From NCBI RefSeq assembly GCF_000479335.1, contig NC_022584.1, forward strand, positions 620,001-684,000: 64,000 nucleotides of DNA. The letters are read 5' to 3'. This document shows, piece after piece, positions 43,201-50,681 of the stretch (its first letter is position 1; each line of letters starts with the position of its first letter). The notes under the pieces were generated by a model. The model was given only the letters and a program-made list of their open reading frames with translations. It did no database searches and was not told where the DNA came from. The position numbers and the translations under genes were made by a program. The stretch is from Streptococcus ilei. Its GTDB lineage: Bacteria > Bacillota > Bacilli > Lactobacillales > Streptococcaceae.

Positions 43201-46200
43201 CAATATCTGCCAGATGAATCCGTTGAGGGCGAACAGATTCTAACAAATCTAAAGCATGAGACCAGTCAAATTCTTGGTTGTTTTCCTCTACTAATAGTTG
43301 AACTACTTCTATCTTATTGAGAATATCTCCTGACAAAAACTGGTTCTTAGAAAGATATTTTCTTTCCCCTCTTAAATAACTTTCTGGATCCATTAAAACC
43401 TGGTCACCTAACTCATCTAAAATAGAAGCTTGGCTATGTTCGGGATAAATTGATACCATATAGTCTAAATCAACTCCTCTACCATCCGATAAACTAGAGT
43501 TTAAGGCATCTAGAGCCGTTGAAACTCTTGCAATCACTCTCTCTGGCCTAACCAATGCTTTCTCAAAAGCTAAAGATTTTTTATATTTTACTTTCTGATC
43601 TTTAGAATCGATGTATTCATCTTCTAAACTTGCTAGTAAAGAATACTTATCGTCACTATCAAATAAGTTCCGATTAACGGAAGCATTCAAGTATCCAAAT
43701 TGACTTACAAAACGGTCATATTCACGATTGAGTTTACTAAGCAATTCCTGAAAATCAGCCCGACTATAATCTTGATGACGTTGAATTTCAATTAAGGATT
43801 GATAGGTCTCTCTCAAATCAACCATGCCCTTAATACGACTAATGTCCTTATCCGATAAGGGACTTTCATAAAAGACAGTTTTTTTGAACAGTCCCTTATA
43901 TTTCCCTCTTTTACTCGCTTCTTCTGACTTGTAAACATCTAGTGCTTCCTCATCTGTCAAATGAAGTTGCACGAATCGATCTATTTTATGTTCAGACAAA
44001 GAACTGTCCCAGGATTTAAAATCTCCCTTCTCGTCTACATAATAACTAATTTCGTCTACTTTTGAACTTTTCCGAATGCCATGCGTATCTCGGTAATAAA
44101 TTTGATTTCCCTCATATCCAAAAGAATAGAGCGCTAAGTTCTCACGTATACGACTTGGGATAGAATTATCTATTTCTTCTTGGATAAAAACAGGTGCTTT
44201 CAAAGAATTGTCAATTTGTTTAGGTGCTTCCACATTCTCTAATGCTTCCGTAATGTCAGTAGCTAATGTTTCTGATTCCCCCTTAACATTGAGAGTTCCT
44301 CCATTAAAATTACGTACCTCATATTCACCCAAAACTTGCGTATTGTATTTCCCATCAAAATAAGGATTGATCCAGACACGCTTATCCTCCTCAAAGGAAA
44401 TAGAACCACTAAAGACAAGTTCCTCATCATAAAGATTCTTTTCTTGATCCTTTTGAAAGAAGAGGAGATCTGTGGTCACTCGAGTACCTGCAATCTTTTT
44501 AAAAGCCGTATCCGGCAAACGAACACCCCCTAAAAAATGAGTGTTGGTTTTAATCTCTTGTAAGACATTATCTGTCCGCTTATCCATTGTCCCGATAGAA
44601 GAGATAATCGAAACTTGTCCTCCGTCTCTTACTAAATCAAGTGAGTGTTTGACAAAGTAGTCGTGAATCATATAAGGTTTATCATAGTTTTTATCAGCAA
44701 TCCGAAAATTTCCAAATGGAACATTCGTTAAGACTAAATCAAAACTATTATTTTGATAGGGAACTTCTTCAAATCCTCGCACTTCAATATGGGTATTGGG
44801 ATGGAGTTGTTTTGCGATTGCGCCTGTCACACTGTCTAATTCAACCCCATAGAGTTCTGATTTCTCTCGTATACTTCTAGGCATCGCCGCAAAGAAGTTC
44901 CCAGTCCCCATAGAAGGATCTAAAATCCTTCCTCCCTCAAAACCATCATCCAGTAACTTTTGCCAAATCTGGAGAATAATCATTGGGTCTGTATAATAGG
45001 CTGTGAGAGAACTTTGTTTCATGGTGGAGTATTCTGATTTACTTACTAAGCTCCTGAGAGTTAAACGTTCTGATTCATACTTTGGATTGAGTTCATCGAA
45101 AAATTCATTGGCAAGACCACCCCAGCCGACATACTTGGCTAGTAGCTCTTGTTCTTCTGGATTCGCTTGTCGTCCCTCTTTTTCTAATCTTTTAACAAGT
45201 TCAATTGCGGCGATATTCGTTTCAATTTTTTCTCGGTTTGTCTTAGGATAAAAGTTCTCTAAATCATCTGGAAAAACAAAATCTAGAACAGGGACATCCG
45301 TCTCTTCTATGCCTACAATAAGCGTTTTTGTTTCCTTATCCTTTTCATTATCTTCTTCCAGATAGGAAAACAAATCTATTTCCTGACTTTCACTTGATGA
45401 ATCCATCTCAATCTCTGAATCTTCTTTTTCAAGTTCTACATGAGACAATACTTGTTCAATCTCTTCTAAACTGTTCAAGTATAAGATAGGATTTTCTTCA
45501 AATAACTTGTTGGAATCATTGAATAGCTCTAGGCGAACTAAGCCATTTAACTGTGCATTTTCAATTGAAACCAACTGAAATACTTGTCCTTTATAATTTA
45601 CTTGTGAACCAATCGGATATTCCCTCAAAGCTTCTTCTACAATTTTATCTACTTTAGTTAGGGAATGAACTTCCACATTTTCTTCTACCTGATCAATATT
45701 ATCTAAAGGTAAGACTGCTTCCTCTACTTGCTTAGACTTTTCTCTTATAGCCTTTACTTCATCAAAATAAGTAATAATCTTCAGCTTTTGTGTCAGTGGG
45801 AGTTGTGTGTAGTTTTCTTCATGATGGACAAGATCCGTAACGATATCTAAAGTAGCCATCAATTCTGAGCCCAAATAGGCTAGAACATCTCCTTCTTTTT
45901 CTTCAAAATGAATCTCAAGAACTTCTTTTTTTAGTTCTTTGGAATCAACCATTAGAAGAAACTCCTCTATATCTCTACTAATGCGATCAGATAGATTATT
46001 CGCAACCCGATAGACATTGACTAAATTGACATCCTGATTCTGATGAAATACAAGCTCACTTAATGGTGTTAGCTTCTCTTTTTCAGATTGGATGTAAAAT
46101 CGAGTGAAAAGATTATAGGTTGCGACTTCTAGCACCAAGTTTTTCTCAAAATTACTTAATTGAGATAATTTACTTAGACCTGCTTGTCCAAAATTTCTTG

Positions 46201-46444
46201 TGTAACTTTCTAAATCTTGGTCATTATTTTCAGAACTGGCCTCTAGGAAAGAAATAATATCTTGATGAAACGAATAGACATGAGGTATCTCTTCTATTTT
46301 GCCCTCTTTAGTCAAAAAACTCTCTACCAAATCCTGCCATTTCTCATCAAAATGTTGCGCTTGATAACGAAGAAATAAGTCCATTTTCTCTCTATCTTTT
46401 GGAATTGTTCCACGAAACATAGCCAATAATTGTATTACTTCCAT
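40226..46444 (-). CDS. giant SNF2-like helicase/N6-adenine methylase
   Basis: 2072 residues from the ATG at 46444 (AAAGGAG upstream). After a helical N-terminal region, the second quarter has an adenine methylase fold: DPSMGTGNFFAAMP (SAM loop) and LTNVPFGNF, where NVPF replaces the usual NPPF/Y. The third quarter is an SF2 helicase: LLAHEVGSGKTLTMLG (Walker A), FLFVDEAHHFKNI (motif II), ATGTPVSNS, and the helicase C half with STEKGGTGLN and QRNGRIIRQGNEN. The tail is coiled coil. Such proteins are hallmark genes of Tn5252/ICESa2603-type elements and may protect the incoming DNA or counter restriction; this role is not established. The valine in the methylase motif may reduce activity. Confidence 0.88.
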   Translation of the reverse strand: MEVIQLLAMFRGTIPKDREKMDLFLRYQAQHFDEKWQDLVESFLTKEGKIEEIPHVYSFHQDIISFLEASSENNDQDLESYTRNFGQAGLSKLSQLSNFEKNLVLEVATYNLFTRFYIQSEKEKLTPLSELVFHQNQDVNLVNVYRVANNLSDRISRDIEEFLLMVDSKELKKEVLEIHFEEKEGDVLAYLGSELMATLDIVTDLVHHEENYTQLPLTQKLKIITYFDEVKAIREKSKQVEEAVLPLDNIDQVEENVEVHSLTKVDKIVEEALREYPIGSQVNYKGQVFQLVSIENAQLNGLVRLELFNDSNKLFEENPILYLNSLEEIEQVLSHVELEKEDSEIEMDSSSESQEIDLFSYLEEDNEKDKETKTLIVGIEETDVPVLDFVFPDDLENFYPKTNREKIETNIAAIELVKRLEKEGRQANPEEQELLAKYVGWGGLANEFFDELNPKYESERLTLRSLVSKSEYSTMKQSSLTAYYTDPMIILQIWQKLLDDGFEGGRILDPSMGTGNFFAAMPRSIREKSELYGVELDSVTGAIAKQLHPNTHIEVRGFEEVPYQNNSFDLVLTNVPFGNFRIADKNYDKPYMIHDYFVKHSLDLVRDGGQVSIISSIGTMDKRTDNVLQEIKTNTHFLGGVRLPDTAFKKIAGTRVTTDLLFFQKDQEKNLYDEELVFSGSISFEEDKRVWINPYFDGKYNTQVLGEYEVRNFNGGTLNVKGESETLATDITEALENVEAPKQIDNSLKAPVFIQEEIDNSIPSRIRENLALYSFGYEGNQIYYRDTHGIRKSSKVDEISYYVDEKGDFKSWDSSLSEHKIDRFVQLHLTDEEALDVYKSEEASKRGKYKGLFKKTVFYESPLSDKDISRIKGMVDLRETYQSLIEIQRHQDYSRADFQELLSKLNREYDRFVSQFGYLNASVNRNLFDSDDKYSLLASLEDEYIDSKDQKVKYKKSLAFEKALVRPERVIARVSTALDALNSSLSDGRGVDLDYMVSIYPEHSQASILDELGDQVLMDPESYLRGERKYLSKNQFLSGDILNKIEVVQLLVEENNQEFDWSHALDLLESVRPQRIHLADIEFKIGSRWIPQSVYGKFAFECFTNREFELSSSDVEQVIEVNPVDGQVHLRTSFAYRYPSAKDSSLGVSGSRYDTGRKIFENLLNSNQPTITMTVTEGEKKKTITDLEKTSVLRAKEQHLQELFQEFVSRYPEVQQVIEESYNRLYNRTVSREYDGSHLVIDGLAQNISLRPHQENAIQRIVEEKRALLAHEVGSGKTLTMLGAGFKLKELGMVHKPLYVVPSSLSAQFGQEIMKFFPTKKVFVTTKKDFVKARRKQFVSRIITGDYDAIVIGDSQFEKIPVSKERQMNYIEDKLNELREIKTHSENKYTVKEAEQSISGLERQLEELQRFNRDSFIDFENLGIDFLFVDEAHHFKNIRPITGLGNVAGITNTTSKKNVDMEMKVRQIQEEHDFKNIVFATGTPVSNSISELYTMMNYIQPDILKRYQVDYFDSWVGAFGEIQNSMELAPTGDKYQPKKRFKKFVNLPELMKIYKETADIQTQDMLDLPVPEARIIPIESELTENQKLYLEELVMRSDAVKCGTVDPSQDNMLKITGEARKLAIDMRLLDSSYSLADNHKLLQVVDNVERIYREGMENKATQMIFSDIGTPKKKDNGFDVYSEIKALLVDRGIPSKEIAFVHDANSDEKKNSLSRKVNAGEVRILLASTEKGGTGLNVQSKMKAVHHLDVPWRPSDIQQRNGRIIRQGNENKEVDIYHYITKGSFDNYLWATQENKLRYIKQIMTSKEPIRAAEDIDEQTMTASDFKALATGNPYLKYKMELENDLTLLENQRRAFQRSKDHYRHTISYCEENMPILEKRLSKYEGDIQQSEMSKDQAFSMTVGKQVFEQRAEAGESLHRLIRHNQADSKEFRTLASYRGFDIKMLSLPTNQPLPETFSVKIVGENQYSVSLDLYSPLGTIQRLQHTIDHIKDDQVKTQNLLDELKDKWTTAKVEIEKNFPKEEDYQTKKAEYDVLAPLIETDTDLDIIDQALRQFHEKGNEKEEQLSFELD

Positions 46445-46491
46445 ACTCGCTCCTTTCATCTATACGAAAATAGGAGAATCACATGATTCCC

Positions 46492-46902
46492 CTACAACTC
46501 TATCTCCATTTCAACCTCTTGAGGACTGATTTCTAAATCACTAGATAAAAGAGAAACGGCATCCGTTCTCATGTAGTAAGTATATAAGTCTTCTAGGTCT
46601 TGTTGGTTTTCAATCCCTGTTTCAATACTAATCAGAGCCTGTATAAATTCCTTGTAGTGACTCTCCATCATATCTGAAATCTTTTGTTTCATTTCCATAA
46701 ATACTGAGGACGGTTCAGTGATACTTGTTTGGTCTATGTCTTGTAAATCCTTTTCTAAGGAATTGGTTCCTTCTTCTATTTCCACTAAATCTGAACGTCC
46801 ATCACCATCAGAATCTGCGCTAAGAGGATTAGTTCCTAGCGCCAATTCTTGAGCATCAGTTAGTCCATCTTGATCCGAATCACGTTGATAAATGGCTTCC
46901 AT
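46492..46902 (-). CDS. thrombospondin type-3-repeat calcium-binding protein
   Basis: 136 residues. Two calcium-loop repeats lie at the N-terminus: DSDQDGLTDAQELALGTNPL and DSDGDGRSDLVEIEEGTN. The rest is acidic and helical. There is no signal peptide, so if it binds calcium it does so in the cytosol or is released by another route. It precedes the giant helicase gene by 47 bases and follows the PBECR4 gene; conserved at this place in related ICEs as far as I recall. Function unknown. Confidence 0.7.
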   Translation of the reverse strand: MEAIYQRDSDQDGLTDAQELALGTNPLSADSDGDGRSDLVEIEEGTNSLEKDLQDIDQTSITEPSSVFMEMKQKISDMMESHYKEFIQALISIETGIENQQDLEDLYTYYMRTDAVSLLSSDLEISPQEVEMEIEL

Positions 46903-47052
46903 ATACTTCCTTCTTTCCTAGTTAATCTTTTTTCACTCCAATCCTACCAAATATTCCTTGAAAGAAGTATCACAACAAAAAAGAGAACGAGCCAAAACTG
47001 CGTTCTCCTTAAAATGATAAAAATATATATTATGCTACAAAAAATATGTAAA

Positions 47053-47619
47053 CTAATCTTTTAAATAATAAAAAAGTTCCGACGTTTGTAAATGTTTTGA
47101 GTAAATTGAAATTACTTTTTGACCTTTTGGAAATACTGTCTTTCTCTTCAAATCTAATAAAGATTGAGGAACAATTTTCTTTGATGTCTCTTTCAATGTT
47201 AATGCTAGTATCTGTTTTCTTGTACGTAGAGCATAGTCAAACTCCAAATACAAATAACGTCCTGAACCAGTTAGATGAACATGTTTTCCCAATAATTCCT
47301 CAATGGATCCTAAAACTTGTAACTTTTGCATCGTGGTTCCATCTTTTTTTATTTTCAACTCATCAATTATGATATGTCTATTTAAACAATCGTCAAAGAA
47401 ACTGCCTGCACCTTTTCGGTAATCAACACCACATAGGTGCATGAAATTAGTAGGTGAAAAATGAAGTTCAACACTTTCTATTTCCGTTTCATAATACATG
47501 ATTTTGCCAACGAAGTGCTCTTTAAAAAAAGAAGCCGCAATTTGTAACCGATTAAAAAAATGCTGAAGTTTTATTTTTTCGGTGTAATTTGGATTACAAT
47601 AATCTCTAGAATTTGCCAT
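47053..47619 (-). CDS. PBECR4-domain nuclease-like protein
   Basis: 188 residues from the ATG at 47619 (GAGG upstream; upstream codons belong to a terminator and tandem repeats, so the longer frame is not used). The middle FSPTNFMHLCGVDYRKGAGS then FFDDCL and IDELKIKKDGTTMQKLQVL match the PBECR4 family (phage-type barnase/EndoU/colicin/RelE-like). Family members are predicted RNases. Position in the transfer operon suggests a protein working during or after transfer; no immunity gene is obvious. Confidence 0.7.
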   Translation of the reverse strand: MANSRDYCNPNYTEKIKLQHFFNRLQIAASFFKEHFVGKIMYYETEIESVELHFSPTNFMHLCGVDYRKGAGSFFDDCLNRHIIIDELKIKKDGTTMQKLQVLGSIEELLGKHVHLTGSGRYLYLEFDYALRTRKQILALTLKETSKKIVPQSLLDLKRKTVFPKGQKVISIYSKHLQTSELFYYLKD

Positions 47620-47636
47620 ATTTTCCTCACAAAAAA

Positions 47637-47663
47637 GGTGGTTTACAGAATCTGTAAGCCACC
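47637..47663 (-). terminator. hairpin terminator between CHAP gene and PBECR4 gene
   Basis: On the minus strand GGTGGCTTACAG-ATT-CTGTAAACCACC is followed by TTTTTT. It lies 17 bases before the PBECR4 start, so it would end, or attenuate, transcripts from the upstream transfer genes. Confidence 0.8.
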
Positions 47664-47678
47664 TAGTCAGTCGGTTTA

Positions 47679-47783
47679 TTCTGGTGTCTGCCACCGCTTG
47701 GCCCTTACGTCCAAGATTGCTATCGGATTTCGTTCTGGTGTCCGCCACCGCTTGGCCCTTATGTCCAAGATTACTATCAGATT
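47679..47783. repeat. two 51-bp tandem direct repeats, 54-bp period
   Basis: Copies at 47679-47729 and 47733-47783 start TTCTGGTGTCYGCCACCGC and differ at about four positions. They lie between the CHAP gene stop and the terminator. GC-rich compared with neighbours. Purpose unknown; recombination between copies would delete one unit. Confidence 0.85.
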
Positions 47784-47856
47784 GACCATGAGCCGACTAC
47801 TCATCTACACTATTTATTCTACCTGAAAATGGTTAAAATTTCAAGTGTAAACTCTT

Positions 47857-50670
47857 CTATTTCGTAGTATATGCAAAACTGATGGCACTATCTGCTTGAG
47901 AGATTTTTCTAAAGGTATAGTTAGGGTTGCCACCATAGTTAGTTTCAGACACAAGGAAAGAACCATCATCATAGACCTTCTCTACAAAAGCCACATGACC
48001 GTAGATGGCTGGTGTGCCATGTGTACCTCCCACAAAAGAAACAATAGCACCTGCTCTTGGTGTGGAACCCGTTTCTCCACCAAGACTTGACGCTGTCGCA
48101 ACCCAGTCCTGACCATTTCCCATGGTATTAATGATTGAAATCTTCTCTCCATTACTTCCTTTTAATTTTAAACCTAATTGATTCATACGAGCCGCAACAC
48201 CCCATGTACATTGTCCATAGGCATAGGCCATACCATCTCCACCACCAGGAACAGAATTCTCATACAAGTCTCCACGGACACCTTCAAGGGATTGCAGATC
48301 ACTCTTTGCATGTCCTCCATTTGTTTGGCTAAAGCCTTTTTCAATTTGGTAATACCATTCCGTTGCTCTGGTTTGTCTTTCCAGTAGTTTGTCACCAGAA
48401 TTTCCCTCCCAATAGGTAAGGAAGAGTTGGGCTAGATTGGCTGCACTGCCCGTATTTCCAAAGAAATCCTTTAACCAACTTTGATAGTAAGGACTATCCC
48501 CGTGAAGCATAAAATCAAGTTGTAGGTCTAAATCATACCACTTCTTATTTTTGATATGTGCATAATTCAATAAAGCTGTATGACGTGTTGAACCATCTGC
48601 GGTATCCGTCCATTGACCTAACCCCAAACCTCTATGAAGGATATTAGGATAAGCACCACTATAAATGGCTGGCCCTCCTATCGCTAACCAGGTTTCATCA
48701 TCCCATGAGGAATCGGTAGCGCCAACAGGAGGAGATAAATAATCTCCCTCAGCTCGTTTAGGATTGATAGAAGACTCTACAGACCAATTTCCTAAAATTG
48801 CCGCAATGGCTTGGGGACTTGCTCCTTGAGATTTCAAAAACTCATAAATATGTTTCGCTCGTTCAAACTCATCCCCACCAAACTGACCAATGGCAGGTAA
48901 GATAGTTGTCTGAAGTTGAATGACTTTTGGAAAATAAAATTGAGGATTGACATACACCAATTTTTCTTTCTTGTTTTTATACTTTTGATAGGAAACTTTC
49001 AAACCTGTATCGTCTGGTGTTTCACCAATAATATCACCCGTTAGGACTCTTGTCCCCTCAATCGCACGGCCATTATGAATAGAATACAAGGTCAATCGAC
49101 TCTCATTCTCTCCTTTTCCGTTAGTGAGAATAACATCATTTCCGTCTAGAGATACAACTCCATCCATTGGTGCGACAATTGTTTGGTGAGCCTTCGCTTC
49201 TAGTAGAATATACTCCTGAAGAGTAGGTTTTCCGTCTAAATCATAGTATCCATAACGATAAGTCATGGTTAGACTATCTTCGTTGCTTTTCCCCTCAAAT
49301 GGATTGTCCAATTCCTGCATGGAAGTATAGACACCCTCTTCTTTTAGTTCCTTTATTTCCTCTTGATCGTCTTTCGATAGTTTATACTTAGGAGTTTCAT
49401 AGAGGTCTTGCATGGATTTCAAATCATCCCCATCGTTTAAATCATGCCACAAAGTAGACAGATAATCCTTGTAAGTTTCTGAACTAAATAAGTGAACTGG
49501 TTTGTGTAACTCATAGTCATGGAATTTAAAGTTCATATACCCCATCACATCATCAACTTTTGTGTAATAAGTAATTCCTTTGTCATTTGTTCGAGTATGT
49601 TCTGCATCTTCCCAAGTTAGGTGGGTATAAGCTTTTGTTAATTCAAATTCATCTTGTTGAATCAAACTAGCAGATGAAAATCCTAAAAAGAAGCTCATTA
49701 TAAGTAAAAGAAGAAAGACTATTCCTCCAACTATCCAGGTTACAGGATTTCCAGCCGCAAATGTAAAGAAGGAAAAGGCTGCTTTTAGTTTTTGATAGAT
49801 ATTTCGGACACTTGTAAGACCTTGTTTCTTTAATTTTCGAAACCGATTTTTAAAGGAACTTGGATTATCTTTCGCTAGTTTCCATCCTTTTCCATCCTTA
49901 AAATGATGGTATCGCTCTTTTGTGTTGGTCAGTCTTTTCTTGGTAAAACGACCTGTTGCTTGTCCTGTTTTGACACTAGCTTTTCCAAGGTTATAAGAAA
50001 TCCGACTGTAGCGTTTCCCTTTTCTAATGGTCTCTTGTAGAGTGCGATAACCTTCTAAATCTTCATTTTCTGAAGCTAACTCTCCACCTTCACGTCCAAG
50101 GACATAAAGAAAAGTTTTGGCTTTCCTACTGACTTTTTTGGACTTATAGGCTTGTTTAGTAGATTTTAGATTCTCTTTGGTGGCCTTGACTTCTTTCTTA
50201 GCTTTTAATTCTTCTAAACTCTTCCCTTGAAAGAAAAAATTAGATTTATGTTTCGATTCCTGACCGTAAAGAAATTTTTGATTGGTTTTTCTTTCTTTAC
50301 GACTCTCTTTTCTTTCTTCTTTTGCCTCTACCTTGGCTTCTCTAAATTGCTTCTCGGCTATTTTCAATCGTTTCCTAGCATGAGGCAACCGTCTGTCTCT
50401 TAATTCTTTCCGATTCAAAAGAGATGGAGGACTATTTTGAAGAATATGATTGTAGTCTTCATTTGCTTGTCTTACTCTCTCCTTTGAAGCTTCTCTCATC
50501 TCCTCTAGCTTTTCTTTTATCTCTTTTTTCCATGCTTTTTCATCCAGTCCAGCGGAATCTTTTTTCTGTTTCCTCACCTCCTTCTTTCCTTGTTTCAAGA
50601 ATTTCTTCTCATCTTTTAGACTTCTTCTAAATGCCTTTCGGGCACGTATGATTTCTCTTTTATCCTTCAT
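47857..50670 (-). CDS. transfer-associated peptidoglycan hydrolase (lysozyme-like and CHAP)
   Basis: 937 residues. The first 290 are lysine/glutamate-rich coiled coil; a membrane helix follows at about 305-330 (ITWIVGGIVFLLLLIMSFFL-like, starting after NPV). An M23-like segment (IVAPMDGVVSLDGND) is near 490. A phage-tail-lysozyme domain (IYEFLKSQGASPQAIAAILG, NWSVESSINP with catalytic-type glutamate) spans about 600-760, and a C-terminal CHAP domain has cysteine in GQCTWGVAARM and histidine in YGHVAFVEKV. It corresponds to VirB1/PrgK/TcpG-like enzymes that open the wall for the channel. It follows virB4 by 11 bases. Confidence 0.88.
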   Translation of the reverse strand: MKDKREIIRARKAFRRSLKDEKKFLKQGKKEVRKQKKDSAGLDEKAWKKEIKEKLEEMREASKERVRQANEDYNHILQNSPPSLLNRKELRDRRLPHARKRLKIAEKQFREAKVEAKEERKESRKERKTNQKFLYGQESKHKSNFFFQGKSLEELKAKKEVKATKENLKSTKQAYKSKKVSRKAKTFLYVLGREGGELASENEDLEGYRTLQETIRKGKRYSRISYNLGKASVKTGQATGRFTKKRLTNTKERYHHFKDGKGWKLAKDNPSSFKNRFRKLKKQGLTSVRNIYQKLKAAFSFFTFAAGNPVTWIVGGIVFLLLLIMSFFLGFSSASLIQQDEFELTKAYTHLTWEDAEHTRTNDKGITYYTKVDDVMGYMNFKFHDYELHKPVHLFSSETYKDYLSTLWHDLNDGDDLKSMQDLYETPKYKLSKDDQEEIKELKEEGVYTSMQELDNPFEGKSNEDSLTMTYRYGYYDLDGKPTLQEYILLEAKAHQTIVAPMDGVVSLDGNDVILTNGKGENESRLTLYSIHNGRAIEGTRVLTGDIIGETPDDTGLKVSYQKYKNKKEKLVYVNPQFYFPKVIQLQTTILPAIGQFGGDEFERAKHIYEFLKSQGASPQAIAAILGNWSVESSINPKRAEGDYLSPPVGATDSSWDDETWLAIGGPAIYSGAYPNILHRGLGLGQWTDTADGSTRHTALLNYAHIKNKKWYDLDLQLDFMLHGDSPYYQSWLKDFFGNTGSAANLAQLFLTYWEGNSGDKLLERQTRATEWYYQIEKGFSQTNGGHAKSDLQSLEGVRGDLYENSVPGGGDGMAYAYGQCTWGVAARMNQLGLKLKGSNGEKISIINTMGNGQDWVATASSLGGETGSTPRAGAIVSFVGGTHGTPAIYGHVAFVEKVYDDGSFLVSETNYGGNPNYTFRKISQADSAISFAYTTK

Positions 50671-50681
50671 TCTACTTCCCC

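Noticed and set aside
47620..47748. N-terminal extension of the PBECR4 protein
   Set aside because: It would be encoded by the tandem repeats and terminator; the ATG at 47619 has GAGG in position.
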